Source: Rhodoblastus sp. 17X3 (GTDB lineage: Bacteria > Pseudomonadota > Alphaproteobacteria > Rhizobiales > Beijerinckiaceae). Taken from it: 64,000 nucleotides of DNA. Below, in pieces: positions 49,006 through 58,408 of the stretch (its first letter is position 1; the number at the start of each line of letters is the position of its first letter). The notes beneath the pieces were generated by a model. The model was not told where the DNA came from. It made no database searches and saw only the letters and a program-made list of their open reading frames with translations. The stretch lies in the NCBI RefSeq assembly GCF_030056575.1, contig NZ_JASHHX010000008.1, positions 1 to 64,000 of the forward strand, in the 5' to 3' direction. The position numbers and the translations under genes are program-made.

Positions 49006-49019
49006 GTCTTGTCCCGCGC

Positions 49020-50291
49020 TCAGGCAAATCCGAGATGAGCCCAGGCCGATTTGGCTTTTTCACGCATGCGTCGGCGAAACAATTCGCGTTTGACAGCGCC
49101 TTCCAGTTCCTGCGGCCGATCGGCGCGCAGCGACAGCATGACGTCGGCCATGGGCGTTCGATCGCGCCAGATGTGGTCGATCATGGGATGACCCGAAACC
49201 GCGCAGGAATCGACCGAGCGAACGCCGGGTTCGTGCAACAGCGAGTCGGTCATGCTCATCGTGAGCAAGACGCCGGGGGAGGAGAAGGCGAAGTCCTCAT
49301 CATAGGCCGTCTTCCAGAAATATGCGGTCTCGCCGGTGAAGAAGACGACATTGCTGGCGATGATCTTGTCCTCGCTGGCCATCCAGTAGACCCGGCATTT
49401 TCCTTCGGCGCCCAGCGCTGCCGCGATCGACCGGACAAAGGCGGCGTGGTCCGGCCGATTCAGAAATGCGCCGCCATCCCGCCCCTTCCAGCCGCTTTTT
49501 TCGAGAGCCAGGAAAGATTCGATATGCCGCGCCATGTCGGCCCCTTCGCGCGTCACGCCCAGAGTGAGCGGCCCCATGTCGCGAAGTCGGCGCAGCTGGC
49601 GATCCAGCTCCTTCTTTTTTTTCCGCGAAACGAAATCCGCCGCGGAGACGCCGGGCCGCGCGGCCTCGAGCGCGGCGCGGTCATAATGTGCGACGATGTT
49701 GAGCGCGAGGCCTCGCAGCGCTGAGAAATGGCGCAGTAGCGCAGCGGTGGCGCCGTGTTCGCGGATCTGGGAAATCGCAAGGATGGAGACGGAGTTCTGC
49801 GACGCCCGCAAATAGGCCAGGATGGCGTCGAGGCTGCGGAGCGCCTGCGCCTTGTCGAGCAGCGGCGCTCCGGAGCAGCAATAATCGTGAACCCATGTCT
49901 TGCAGGTTGAGCCAAACCACAGGCGCGGCCGCACAATGGGCCAGACCGCGATGAGACGTTTGCGCGGCGAAGTTCCATCCTGCTCCCAGGCGAGCAGAAA
50001 TTCGGGACCTTTTCGATCGGAAAGATGTCGCGCGGCCGGCAAGGCGAAGGCCGGATCCAGAAAGATGTTCGACTCGAGCGCGCGCGTCGTCAGGTCGGCC
50101 CAGGCCACGACGTAACGTCGCGCCTGTTCTGCACTGATACGTTCGACGAAAGCAGGAAAGATAGAGCGATCGGCATCGCAGCAGCCATGGAGCCGCCGTT
50201 CGTCAAGCAGGCCGAAGCGATCGGACGCGCTGAACGCGGCGGGCTGATGCGTGAATTGCGGACGTCTGAACATTTCCGTCAACCGCGCCAA
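49020..50291 (-). CDS. GNAT-family N-acetyltransferase of the CelD/BcsL type
   Basis: The 423-residue protein belongs to the acetyltransferase group linked in some species to cellulose or exopolysaccharide synthesis. Signs are the central SRKKKKELDRQLRRLRDMG segment, followed by FLALEKSGWKGRDGGAF and YWMASEDKIIASNVVFFTGETAYFWKTAYDEDFAFSSPG. These are typical of the CelD-like GNAT domain (about 205-360). No polysaccharide operon is near, so its substrate is unknown. The gap of 180 bp upstream to the CobW-type gene holds no feature I recognise. Confidence 0.75.
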   Translation of the reverse strand: MARLTEMFRRPQFTHQPAAFSASDRFGLLDERRLHGCCDADRSIFPAFVERISAEQARRYVVAWADLTTRALESNIFLDPAFALPAARHLSDRKGPEFLLAWEQDGTSPRKRLIAVWPIVRPRLWFGSTCKTWVHDYCCSGAPLLDKAQALRSLDAILAYLRASQNSVSILAISQIREHGATAALLRHFSALRGLALNIVAHYDRAALEAARPGVSAADFVSRKKKKELDRQLRRLRDMGPLTLGVTREGADMARHIESFLALEKSGWKGRDGGAFLNRPDHAAFVRSIAAALGAEGKCRVYWMASEDKIIASNVVFFTGETAYFWKTAYDEDFAFSSPGVLLTMSMTDSLLHEPGVRSVDSCAVSGHPMIDHIWRDRTPMADVMLSLRADRPQELEGAVKRELFRRRMREKAKSAWAHLGFA

Positions 50292-50471
50292 TTCAGATGG
50301 GCAAGCCGCTTCAGAGAGGGACGCTTCAGAGCAGGAAGCTCGGACGCGCCAGCGCCAAAACGGGACTGCTGGATCATTTCGACGCGATATTCCTCGAAAA
50401 TCTTTCTAGCAGTTCAACTCAATCAAGCATCAGGCCAATGGGGAAGTAAATTCAAGCAAGGCGAAGGCGCC

Positions 50472-51620
50472 TCAAGCCAGCAGGCCGCCGAGGGAGGGCT
50501 TGAGGGGATTGTCGGCAAGCGCCGCCGCATCTGGCTGGCCGATATTCGGCTTGCCAACGAAAGCGTCATGAAGCCCCTGAATGAAATGAGGACTCAGATC
50601 CTTGACGATGAAGACGATTCGGGTCCGGTGATCGGCGTCGGGCCAGGCGTCAAGCCGCACGGGCGGATGAAAAATGTGCTGGACGCCATGGATGATCAAG
50701 GGCCGGTTCGGATCGTCGGCGAGCGCGATGATTCCCTTGACCCGAAGCAGATTGGGGCCGTGGGCGTTGCGCAGGATTTCGAGGAACAGATCACAGGCCG
50801 AGGGCGGCATGGGCGTTTCGCTGGTCAGGCAGAATGCGCGAATGGATTCGCCATGGCGGTTGACGTCGTCATGTGCGTGGCCATGCCCATGATGATGGTC
50901 GTGTTCCGCCTTGGTCAGACTCTCCGCATTCAGCCAGCGGGCGATGTCGGGGGCTTTGGTCGCGGGGTTGTACAGGCCGGCGTCCAGCAGATGTTCGGCG
51001 TCGAAGGATTCTGACACATCCAGCAGGCGCGCGGTCGGATTGAGGGTCGACAGGCGCTCGCGCAGACGCGCCAGCGCCCTTTTTTCCTCGGGCGACTGGA
51101 GCAGATCGCATTTGGACAGCACGAGACGATCGGCGACGGCGGCCTGCCTGACGGCCTCGGGATGCGCCGCCAGCGTCGCCTCGCCATTGACCGCGTCGAC
51201 CATGGTCACGACGCCGTCGAGCCGGAAGCGCAACAGCAGATAGGGATGGCTCATGATCGTGTGCAGCACGGGCGCGGGATCGGCGAGGCCCGTCGTCTCG
51301 ATGATAAGGCGGTCAAAGGGTGGGATTCGCCCGTTGTCGAGCCGGCGCAACAGATTTTCGAGCGCGTCGATCAGGTCGCCCCGGAGCGTGCAGCAGAGGC
51401 AGCCCGAAGCCATCATGACCATGTCGCCGTCGATTTTCTCGACAAACAGATGATCGAGCCCGATCTCGCCGAATTCGTTGATCAGGACGACCGTGCGCGC
51501 CAGCGCCGGATCCCGTAGCAGCCAATTGAGCAAGGTCGTCTTCCCGGCGCCGAGGAAGCCGGTGAGGATCGTCACGGGAATCGGCGCGGGCGGGCGCCGG
51601 ACGCCTATGCCGCTGGTCAA
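50472..51620 (-). CDS. CobW/COG0523-family GTPase (metal chaperone type)
   Basis: This G3E GTPase family includes cobalt/cobalamin-linked CobW and zinc-linked ZNG1/YjiA. The 382-residue protein has Walker A GFLGAGKTTLL, the metal-binding CLCC motif (CxCC), the ETTGLADPAPVL segment, SKCD in place of NKxD, and a His-rich linker HDHHHGHGHAHDD before the CobW C-terminal domain. Start appears to be TTG at 51620, overlapping the stop of the carboxypeptidase gene, so the two are coupled. Given cobS and cobT 3 kb away, a role in cobalt supply is possible; zinc is the alternative. Confidence 0.85.
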   Translation of the reverse strand: MTSGIGVRRPPAPIPVTILTGFLGAGKTTLLNWLLRDPALARTVVLINEFGEIGLDHLFVEKIDGDMVMMASGCLCCTLRGDLIDALENLLRRLDNGRIPPFDRLIIETTGLADPAPVLHTIMSHPYLLLRFRLDGVVTMVDAVNGEATLAAHPEAVRQAAVADRLVLSKCDLLQSPEEKRALARLRERLSTLNPTARLLDVSESFDAEHLLDAGLYNPATKAPDIARWLNAESLTKAEHDHHHGHGHAHDDVNRHGESIRAFCLTSETPMPPSACDLFLEILRNAHGPNLLRVKGIIALADDPNRPLIIHGVQHIFHPPVRLDAWPDADHRTRIVFIVKDLSPHFIQGLHDAFVGKPNIGQPDAAALADNPLKPSLGGLLA

Positions 51621-53044
51621 TTCTGCCCCGTCTTGCCGGCGGCGGCCGCGGCTTTATCGGGATGCTTGGCCGCAGGTTTCGGAGCCGCGGTTTTTGGGTG
51701 TTCCCTGGCGGGTTTGGCGGCCGCCTTGGGGGCCGGCTTGTGGCTGGCCTTGGCCTCCGGCTTCGCCTTGTGCTTGGCCTGCGCCTCGCGCTTCATGGGC
51801 AGCGCCTTGGGATCGGGCTTGATGGGCGAAGGCGCGGCGGCGTGCTCCGGCGGCGCATAGGCGATGGCGCCGATGGGGGTGTTGGCGGGGCGCGGTCCGG
51901 CGACCGGCCCCTGATAGCCGGGCGTGGGGCCAACGAAAACGGGCACGGCGTCATAGGCGGGACGCGGCAAGGCTGCGATCTGCGCGCCATTGCCGGGCGC
52001 GGGCGGCGCCGATCCGGCCGCGGACGAAATCGCGGCGTTGAAATCTTCCGTCTCGGCCGCAAGCTGCGCTTTCTGGCTTCGCCTCCCGCAAATCTCGCCG
52101 CGCATGTCGGGCGGCGCGCCGCCGACCGACGCCAGGTCGCTGGCGGGTTCGCCGAGTTGCGAAGTCGCGAAGGCGCGATCCAGAAGGTCGGCGGCATGCG
52201 CGGTGCGGACGCGCGCGGAAGTGTCGCCCATGACGACGACGATGACTTTTCGTCCTCCGCGCGTGGCGCTGGCCACCAGGTTGAATCCGGCCGGGCAGGT
52301 GAAGCCCGTCTTCATGCCGTCGGCGCCGGGATAGCGGCCGATCAGGCCGTTATGGGTCGGGATGATCTGTTCGCCGAGCTTCAACGCGCCGATATTGTAG
52401 AGATCGGCATATTGCGGGAAGGCCAGCAGCAGCGCGCGGCCGAGGACGGCCATGTCTCGCGCCGAGCTGACGTGGCTAGGGTCGGGCAGGCCGTTCGGAT
52501 TGACGAAATGCGATTCGCGCATCCCGAGCGCGGACGCGGTCTGGTTCATCTCGGCGGCAAAGGATTCGACCGAACCGGAGACGCCCTCGGCGATGACGAC
52601 CGCGATGTCATTGGCCGATTTCACCATCAGCATCTTGAGCGCATTGTCGAGCGTCACCTGCGAGCCCGGCGCGAAACCCATTTTTGAGGGCTTCATGTTG
52701 GCGGCGCGCGCCGAAACGACCAGTGGAGTGTCGAGGCTGAGGCGGCCTTGCCGCACGGCATTGAGCGCGACATAGACCGTCATCAATTTGGTGACGGAGG
52801 CGGGATACCAGGGGCGCGTCGCGTCGCGCGCCTCGATCACGCGGCCCGTCGCGAGATCTGTCGCGATGAAGGGCGGCGGCGTATGGTGAACCGGTTCAGC
52901 CTTCGCCTGCGCATGTGCATGCGTCGCCGGGCGCTTGTGCGCCGCAAGGGCCATTGCGCCGAGCGGTCCCTGGAACAGGACGGCGGCGGCGATTACAGCG
53001 AGCGGGGCCCGTCGAAACCTGAAGCGATTCGAAGCAGTCATCAT
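51617..53044 (-). CDS. D-alanyl-D-alanine carboxypeptidase (S11 family, PBP5/6-like)
   Basis: S11 enzymes trim the terminal D-Ala of peptidoglycan stem peptides. From ATG 53044 the 475-residue product has a signal peptide (cleavage near 33-35), the active-site SVTK (Ser83, Lys86), KSANDIA and GMKTGFTC. The C-terminal 120 or so residues are low-complexity, first Pro/Ala/Gly rich and then Lys/Ala/Pro/His rich, replacing the usual C-terminal beta-domain and membrane anchor. The cobW-type gene follows in an overlapping arrangement. Confidence 0.9.
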   Translation of the reverse strand: MMTASNRFRFRRAPLAVIAAAVLFQGPLGAMALAAHKRPATHAHAQAKAEPVHHTPPPFIATDLATGRVIEARDATRPWYPASVTKLMTVYVALNAVRQGRLSLDTPLVVSARAANMKPSKMGFAPGSQVTLDNALKMLMVKSANDIAVVIAEGVSGSVESFAAEMNQTASALGMRESHFVNPNGLPDPSHVSSARDMAVLGRALLLAFPQYADLYNIGALKLGEQIIPTHNGLIGRYPGADGMKTGFTCPAGFNLVASATRGGRKVIVVVMGDTSARVRTAHAADLLDRAFATSQLGEPASDLASVGGAPPDMRGEICGRRSQKAQLAAETEDFNAAISSAAGSAPPAPGNGAQIAALPRPAYDAVPVFVGPTPGYQGPVAGPRPANTPIGAIAYAPPEHAAAPSPIKPDPKALPMKREAQAKHKAKPEAKASHKPAPKAAAKPAREHPKTAAPKPAAKHPDKAAAAAGKTGQN

Positions 53045-53276
53045 TCTCGCGCCATTTCGGCCGGATTGTTCCGGCCAGGAGTGAAAAGCAGCACGGTCCA
53101 GGGCAATGGACCGGAATCCAGAGAACCCGGACCAGTGCGAAAGCCGAAGCAGGTTCATAGCCGTCGGGCTTTTATGAACCAAGCCGATCGAAACGTAATT
53201 ACGACGCTTCCGACGTTGCGCCACGTCTGCCTTGTGAAGCGCGCTTTTAAGACTCTTTTATGGCGGCGCGCCACAA

Positions 53277-53573
53277 TCACTCGCCCGGCGCCTTGATTTC
53301 GAGCGCGAGGGCATGGACGCCGCCCGCGATCTCATCGGCCAGGAGGCTGTTGACGGCGCGGTGGCGCTCGATGCGGCTCTTGCCCGAAAATCCGGGCGAA
53401 ATCATCTGGACCCGGAAATGCGTCTCGCCGCCATGGCCGGCGCCGCCGTCATGGCCGGCATGTCCGGCGTGTTTGTGCGATTCGTCGATGACCTTCAGGA
53501 ATTGGGGCGCGAAGGCCGCCGTCAGTTTCGTTTCCATCCGTTCGCGGACGGTCTGTTCACCTGATTGCGCCAT
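53277..53573 (-). CDS. bolA: BolA-family protein
   Basis: BolA-type proteins pair with monothiol glutaredoxins in iron-sulfur cluster trafficking and some act on gene expression. The 98-residue protein has the family core FLKVIDESHKHAGHAG and GETHFRVQMISPGFSGKSRIERHRAVNSLLADEI. A His/Gly-rich HDGGAGHGG stretch extends the usual loop before GETHF. The ATG at 53573 is chosen by family match, since the frame is open further back. It is divergent from the J-domain gene (about 100 bp gap), a pairing common in this order. Confidence 0.93.
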   Translation of the reverse strand: MAQSGEQTVRERMETKLTAAFAPQFLKVIDESHKHAGHAGHDGGAGHGGETHFRVQMISPGFSGKSRIERHRAVNSLLADEIAGGVHALALEIKAPGE

Positions 53574-53675
53574 ATTGATTCTCCTGTGTTCCCTGAGAGG
53601 GGGCCGGGCAGTCAAGCGATTTAATCTATCTCGCGTTCTTGCTCCGGCCGCCTCTTCGACCATATTGTGTTCAAC

Positions 53676-54260
53676 ATGGACTTTAATTCCCCCATCTTCG
53701 ATCGGATCCGGACCCGACGCAACGCCGGGCCGGCTCAGACCGCTCCGTCGGGGCCGCGCTGTCAGCATCCAGGGTGCGACGTGGCGGGACAATTTCGCGC
53801 GCCGATGGGGCGATTGCGCGAAGGGCAGTATTTCTCATTCTGTCTCGATCATGTGCGCGAATATAATGCGACCTATAATTATTTTAACGGCATGAGCGAC
53901 GAGGCGGTCCTGTCCTATCAGAAGGACGCCCTGACCGGGCATCGGCCGACATGGAAAATGGGCGCGAACCGGCAGGACGCCGCCTCCGGCCCGATGCGCG
54001 ATCCATTCAGCATGCGAGGCGACGGGAGTGGGGCGAAGCGTCGCGGCGCCCGTGCGCCACGCCACGGCGTAGTCGCGCTGAAGGCGCTGAACGCGCTCGG
54101 GCTGGATGATGAGGCGGGTCCGGAGGAAATCAAGGCGCGTTACAAGGAACTGGTCAAGAGATTGCATCCGGACGCCAATGGCGGCGACCGTTCGAACGAA
54201 GACCGGCTGCGCGAGATCATCAACGCCTATAACGTATTGAGATCGTCACGCGCGGTTTAA
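53676..54260 (+). CDS. J-domain protein with N-terminal Cys-rich segment
   Basis: The 194-residue protein ends in a J-domain (about 135-194) with the catalytic KRLHPDAN motif, so it likely stimulates an Hsp70 partner. Its N-terminus has CQHPGCDVAGQF...YFSFCLDHVREYN, a Cys/His set that resembles a small zinc site. The same architecture occurs in alphaproteobacteria beside bolA and cobS. ATG 53676 matches the expected MDFNSPIFDRIR start. Specific client unknown. Confidence 0.85.
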   Translation: MDFNSPIFDRIRTRRNAGPAQTAPSGPRCQHPGCDVAGQFRAPMGRLREGQYFSFCLDHVREYNATYNYFNGMSDEAVLSYQKDALTGHRPTWKMGANRQDAASGPMRDPFSMRGDGSGAKRRGARAPRHGVVALKALNALGLDDEAGPEEIKARYKELVKRLHPDANGGDRSNEDRLREIINAYNVLRSSRAV

Positions 54261-54457
54261 GCTCCCGGGAGCCGCGCCATTCTTTCGGAACGGGTTTCCG
54301 CCCCTTGTGGCGCGCGCCGCCGCAAGGTTATCGTGTCGCGCAAATGTCAGGGGCGCCGCGCATGGGTTTGAATTGGATTCAGCAAGCCTTTGCAGGTTAG
54401 TTGGTCATCATCCGCTCCGCCAGGTGTTGCCTCTGGCGGAATGGAGACGGAGGTTTG

Positions 54458-55453
54458 ATGCAAGTTTCTCATTCTGCGGGGCTGGTTCAGGGGCTCCCGG
54501 ACAAAATGGTTTCGGTGCGCGAGGTTTTCGGGATCGATTCCGACATGAAGGTTCCGGCTTTTTCCGTAGCCGATGAACATGTCCCGGCCATCGACCCGGA
54601 TTATCTGTTCGACCGCACCACAACCTTGGCCATTCTCGCCGGTTTCGCCTACAATCGCCGCGTGATGGTGTCAGGCTATCACGGCACCGGCAAATCGACC
54701 CATATCGAGCAGGTGGCGGCGCGGCTGAACTGGCCTTGCGTCCGCGTCAATCTCGACAGCCACGTCTCGCGCATCGATCTCGTCGGCAAGGATGCGATCG
54801 TCCTGCGCGACGGCAAACAGGTGACGGAATTCCGCGACGGCATCCTGCCCTGGGCGCTGCAACACAATGTGGCTTTATGCTTCGACGAATATGACGCGGG
54901 CCGGCCCGATGTAATGTTCGTGATCCAGCGCGTCCTGGAGGTTTCCGGGCGGCTCACCTTGCTCGATCAGAATCGGGTCATCAGTCCCCATCCGGCCTTC
55001 CGGCTGTTCGCGACGGCGAACACCATCGGGCTCGGCGACACGTCGGGCCTCTATCACGGCACGCAGCAGATCAATCAGGGGCAGATGGACCGCTGGTCGA
55101 TCGTCGCGACCCTGAACTATCTGCCGCATGACAAGGAAGTCGATATCGTCGCGGCCAAGGTCAAGCAGTTCCAAAACGACAAGGACAGCCTCGACATCAT
55201 CAACAAGATGGTTCGCGTCGCCGATCTGACCCGCAACGCCTTCATGGGCGGCGATCTTTCGACGGTCATGAGCCCGCGCACGGTGATCACCTGGGCGGAA
55301 AACGCCGCGATCTTCGGCGATGTCGGCTTCGCCTTCCGCCTGACCTTCCTCAATAAATGCGACGAGCTCGAGCGGCCGCTCGTGGCTGAATTCTACCAGC
55401 GCTCTTTCGGGAAGGAATTGCCGGAAAGCGCGGTCAATGTGGCCTTGAGCTGA
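54458..55453 (+). CDS. cobS: Aerobic cobaltochelatase subunit CobS
   Basis: CobS is the AAA+ subunit that with CobT and CobN inserts cobalt into hydrogenobyrinic acid a,c-diamide, using ATP. The 331-residue protein has Walker [14 protein letters not shown], Walker [27 protein letters not shown] and the C-terminal [11 protein letters not shown]. The ATG at 54458 follows a good GGAGG ribosome site. cobT follows 49 bp downstream. cobN is not in this window. Confidence 0.95.
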   Translation: MQVSHSAGLVQGLPDKMVSVREVFGIDSDMKVPAFSVADEHVPAIDPDYLFDRTTTLAILAGFAYNRRVMVSGYHGTGKSTHIEQVAARLNWPCVRVNLDSHVSRIDLVGKDAIVLRDGKQVTEFRDGILPWALQHNVALCFDEYDAGRPDVMFVIQRVLEVSGRLTLLDQNRVISPHPAFRLFATANTIGLGDTSGLYHGTQQINQGQMDRWSIVATLNYLPHDKEVDIVAAKVKQFQNDKDSLDIINKMVRVADLTRNAFMGGDLSTVMSPRTVITWAENAAIFGDVGFAFRLTFLNKCDELERPLVAEFYQRSFGKELPESAVNVALS

Positions 55454-55502
55454 GCGGGGCGGGTTTTTCGCATCCTGCGCGCAACCGGATCGGAACCGCC
55501 GC

Positions 55503-57374
55503 GTGAGTCTGTCGAACGTCAAACCTTCCTCGCCGCGCGAGGCGCCGCACGAGCCCTTGAAGCGCGCGGTGTCCGCCTGCCTGCGGGCGATGGCGCGCGC
55601 GCCTGAGCTTGAGGTTTCCTTCGTCCCGGAAAAGGCGAGCGTCATCGCCGGCGCCGATAGCGGCAAGGCTCGGCTGTTCGAGCCGCCGCGCCGCATGACG
55701 CTCCGCGACGCGGCGATTCTGCGCGGCCAAGCCGACGCGGTCGCCTTGCGCATCGCCTGCCACGACGTTCAGACCCATCGCAAATTCGCCCCGCAGGCGC
55801 CCTTGGGACGCGCCATTTATGACGCGATGGAGCAGGCGCGCGTCGAGGCCATCGGCGCGCGGCGCATGGTCGGCGTCTCGCAAAATCTTGCGGCCGTGCT
55901 GGAGGATCGCTACCAGCGAGGACCCTATGCCGAGATTCATCAGCGCGCGGACGCGCCCATCGAAGACGCCCTCGCCCTGCTGGCGCGCGAAGTCCTGACC
56001 GGCGCGCCGCCGCCGCCCGCCGCGGAGCATCTGGTCGAACTTTGGCGCGAGACGATCGAATCGCGCGCCAAGGCCGATCTGTCGCGCCTCGCGGGCGCGA
56101 TCGAGGACCAGAAGGCTTTCGCCAAATTGACGCGAAAAATCCTTTCCGATCTCGACATGGCCGAGCAGAGCGACGCCGAGGAGCAGGACGAGGACGACGA
56201 AGGCGCCGACGATCAGCCGCAATCGGATCAGGCGGATGAATCCGGCGGGGATCAGGAGGACGAGTCCTCGCAGGCGCAAAGAACCGAACGCGTCGAGGAG
56301 GCCGCCGACGAGATCCTCGACGGAGAAATGGAGTCCGAGGAGGGGCCGCCCGGCGACGAGGCCGACGAGCTCGATCCGGGCGAGGGCGAGGAGGCGGAAG
56401 CCGCCCACCGCCCGCCCGGCAATTCCGCGCCCTTCGCCGGGAGCGAATATCGCGCTTTTGCGCCGCAGTTCGACGAGATCGTTCACGCGGAGGATCTATG
56501 CGACCCCGAGGAGCTGGATCGCCTTCGCGCCTATCTCGACAAGCAGTTGCAGAACCTCTCCGCTGTCGTCGCCCGGCTCGCCAACCGGTTGCAGCGGCGG
56601 CTGATGGCGCAGCAGAACCGGGCGTGGGAATTCGACCTCGAAGAGGGCATGCTGGACCCGGCGCGGCTCTCGCGGGTCGTCGTCGATCCGCAATCGCCGC
56701 TGTCGTTCAAGCGCGAGAAGGATTCGAATTTCCGCGACACCGTCGTCACGCTGCTGATCGACAATTCCGGATCAATGCGCGGCCGTCCCATCACCGTCGC
56801 CGCGACCTGCGCCGATATTCTCGCCCGGACGCTCGAACGCTGCGGCGTCAAGGTGGAGATTCTGGGATTCACGACGCGCGCCTGGAAGGGCGGCCAGTCG
56901 CGCGAGCATTGGCTGCAGGCGGGGAAGCCGCTCAATCCGGGCCGGCTCAACGATCTTCGCCATATCATCTACAAATCGGCCGACGCGCCCTGGCGCCGCG
57001 CCCGCAAAAATCTCGGCCTGATGATGCGCGAGGGACTGCTCAAGGAGAATATCGACGGCGAGGCGCTCGATTGGGCGCATCGCCGCCTTCTGGGGCGTCC
57101 GGAGCAGCGCAAAATCCTCATGATGATCTCGGATGGCGCGCCGGTCGACGATTCGACGCTCTCGGTCAATCCCGGCCATTATCTCGAGCGCCACCTGCGT
57201 CAAAAAATCGAGGAGATCGAAATGCGATCCCCGGTCGAACTGATCGCGATCGGCATCGGACATGACGTTACGCGCTATTACCGGCGCGCGGTCACAATCA
57301 CGGACGCCGAGGAGCTCGGCGGCGCCATGACCGAAAAGCTCGCTGAATTGTTCAGCGACGCCGTCGGCGCTTGA
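55503..57374 (+). CDS. cobT: Aerobic cobaltochelatase subunit CobT
   Basis: CobT is the VWA-domain partner of CobS in cobalt insertion. The 623-residue protein has an N-terminal domain, a central very acidic stretch (about 218-300, many Asp/Glu) and a C-terminal von Willebrand A domain with the MIDAS motif [11 protein letters not shown]. It starts with GTG, as judged from the family N-terminus, with a weak ribosome site. Length fits the family. It is the second gene of the cobS-cobT operon. Confidence 0.95.
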   Translation: MSLSNVKPSSPREAPHEPLKRAVSACLRAMARAPELEVSFVPEKASVIAGADSGKARLFEPPRRMTLRDAAILRGQADAVALRIACHDVQTHRKFAPQAPLGRAIYDAMEQARVEAIGARRMVGVSQNLAAVLEDRYQRGPYAEIHQRADAPIEDALALLAREVLTGAPPPPAAEHLVELWRETIESRAKADLSRLAGAIEDQKAFAKLTRKILSDLDMAEQSDAEEQDEDDEGADDQPQSDQADESGGDQEDESSQAQRTERVEEAADEILDGEMESEEGPPGDEADELDPGEGEEAEAAHRPPGNSAPFAGSEYRAFAPQFDEIVHAEDLCDPEELDRLRAYLDKQLQNLSAVVARLANRLQRRLMAQQNRAWEFDLEEGMLDPARLSRVVVDPQSPLSFKREKDSNFRDTVVTLLIDNSGSMRGRPITVAATCADILARTLERCGVKVEILGFTTRAWKGGQSREHWLQAGKPLNPGRLNDLRHIIYKSADAPWRRARKNLGLMMREGLLKENIDGEALDWAHRRLLGRPEQRKILMMISDGAPVDDSTLSVNPGHYLERHLRQKIEEIEMRSPVELIAIGIGHDVTRYYRRAVTITDAEELGGAMTEKLAELFSDAVGA

Positions 57375-57502
57375 TCTTTGTCCGCTGGAGCTTGTCGTTG
57401 GGGCGACCCGCCGCTAATGACTTGCATGGACGCGCCAAAAGCGTTAGCTAGCCACCGCATCGGGTTGAACGCGCGAGCATCGGGCCGCGCGCGGAGAGGC
57501 AA

Positions 57503-57841
57503 ATGACCTACGTCGTCGTCGAAAACTGCATCAAGTGCAAATATATGGATTGCGTCGAGGTCTGCCCGGTCGATTGTTTCTATGAAGGCGAGAACATGCT
57601 CGTCATTCACCCCGACGAATGTATCGACTGCGGCGTTTGCGAGCCGGAATGCCCCGCCGAAGCGATCAAGCCCGACACCGAGCCGGATCTCGAAAAGTGG
57701 CTCGGATTGAACGCGGAATACGCCCAGCTCTGGCCGAATGTCACGATCAAGCGCGATGCTCTGCCGGAAGCGAAAGAATTCGACGGGCGCGAAGGCAAGT
57801 TTGACGCCTATTTCAGCAAGAACGCCGGCCAGGGCGACTGA
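57503..57841 (+). CDS. fdxA: 7Fe-8S ferredoxin FdxA
   Basis: FdxA is a small cytoplasmic electron carrier with one 3Fe-4S and one 4Fe-4S cluster. The 112-residue protein has cluster ligands in [18 protein letters not shown] and [16 protein letters not shown], then a C-terminal [14 protein letters not shown] tail typical of the seven-iron family. It follows cobT by 128 bp and precedes the long carD leader. A small hairpin with a short T-run follows the stop. Confidence 0.96.
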   Translation: MTYVVVENCIKCKYMDCVEVCPVDCFYEGENMLVIHPDECIDCGVCEPECPAEAIKPDTEPDLEKWLGLNAEYAQLWPNVTIKRDALPEAKEFDGREGKFDAYFSKNAGQGD

Positions 57842-57846
57842 CCACG

Positions 57847-57863
57847 CCCCCGTTGTCGGGGTT
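57847..57863 (+). terminator. Possible terminator after fdxA
   Basis: CCCCCG-TTGT-CGGGG gives a short GC-rich stem with a TTGT loop, followed by TTTCTCGTTTT. The stem is only five to six pairs and the T-run is broken, so it is a weak terminator candidate. Confidence 0.5.
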
Positions 57864-58008
57864 TCTCGTTTTGGCCGCCGCGCTTAACCATCGCGCTGCC
57901 CGTTTTCGCGCCGAATCAATTAATCTTTGATTCGCGCGTTAACTTGTGATATTGGTCTTTACCAGAACAATCTGGCCCATCGCTCGCTTAATTTTTGACA
58001 TTGTCAGC

Positions 58009-58037
58009 GGCTCCCGCTCCGGCGCGGAGCCTGTTTT
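58009..58037 (+). terminator. Terminator-like hairpin in the carD leader
   Basis: GGCTCC (58009-58014) and GGAGCC (58026-58031) flank an 11-base loop and are followed by TGTTTTT. It lies about 370 bp before the carD start, so it may end the fdxA transcript or act as an attenuator. Confidence 0.5.
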
Positions 58038-58287
58038 TACCTCAGGCCATTAAATTTCCGGGTCGCCCGTCACGGGAGACAGGGAGTTTGTGTTTTGCGG
58101 TAATGCGAGGCTTCCGGCAGGTTGTTTCACGCGACCCGACGTCATGATCTCATTTCCATGATTTCATTTCGGAGGGTTGACCATAGCGCCGCGCTCCACT
58201 GGAGTGCGCGGGCGATCTGCTAAGGGTGCGTTCTGAAAACAAGCTCCAGACATCAAGATAGCGGGTTTTGCGCTCCCCAAATGCGCC

Positions 58288-58318
58288 GGCCGTGAGGAAT
58301 CGACGATTCGTCACGGCC
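58288..58318. repeat. 31-bp hairpin in the carD leader
   Basis: GGCCGTGA and TCACGGCC form an 8-bp outer stem; inside it GAATCG and CGATTC form a 6-bp inner stem around a single A, with one G-G mismatch between the stems. No T-run follows, so it is more likely an RNA structure or protein site than a terminator. Confidence 0.6.
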
Positions 58319-58408
58319 TGAATTCAGCTGAAGAGTCGACTGGCGTGGTTTCTCCTGAACCGATTCAGCTGTCAATGTGGACCTCGAACCATCAGTGATT
58401 GGACCAAG

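Larger units (their letters stand above)
57864..58408. promoter_or_regulatory. Long non-coding leader region upstream of carD
   Basis: No credible gene is seen in about 545 bp. The region has a terminator-like GGCTCC/GGAGCC hairpin followed by a T-run (58009-58037), a TTGACA hexamer at 57996 without a clear partner, and a 31-bp hairpin at 58288-58318. It also carries the direct repeat ATTCAGCTG at 58322-58330 and 58363-58371. The carD promoter or promoters must lie here; the structures suggest leader-level control. Confidence 0.6.

Noticed and set aside
58123-58138. A fourth parS-like sequence, TGTTTCACGCGACCCG, in the carD leader
   Set aside because: Only 12 of 16 bases match and the right half-site and central CGTG palindrome are broken, unlike the other three sites.
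57842-58408. A tRNA or known small RNA gene in the carD leader
   Set aside because: No cloverleaf with a T-loop GTTCRANYC pattern and acceptor stem could be found; the hairpins there do not match a family I can name.
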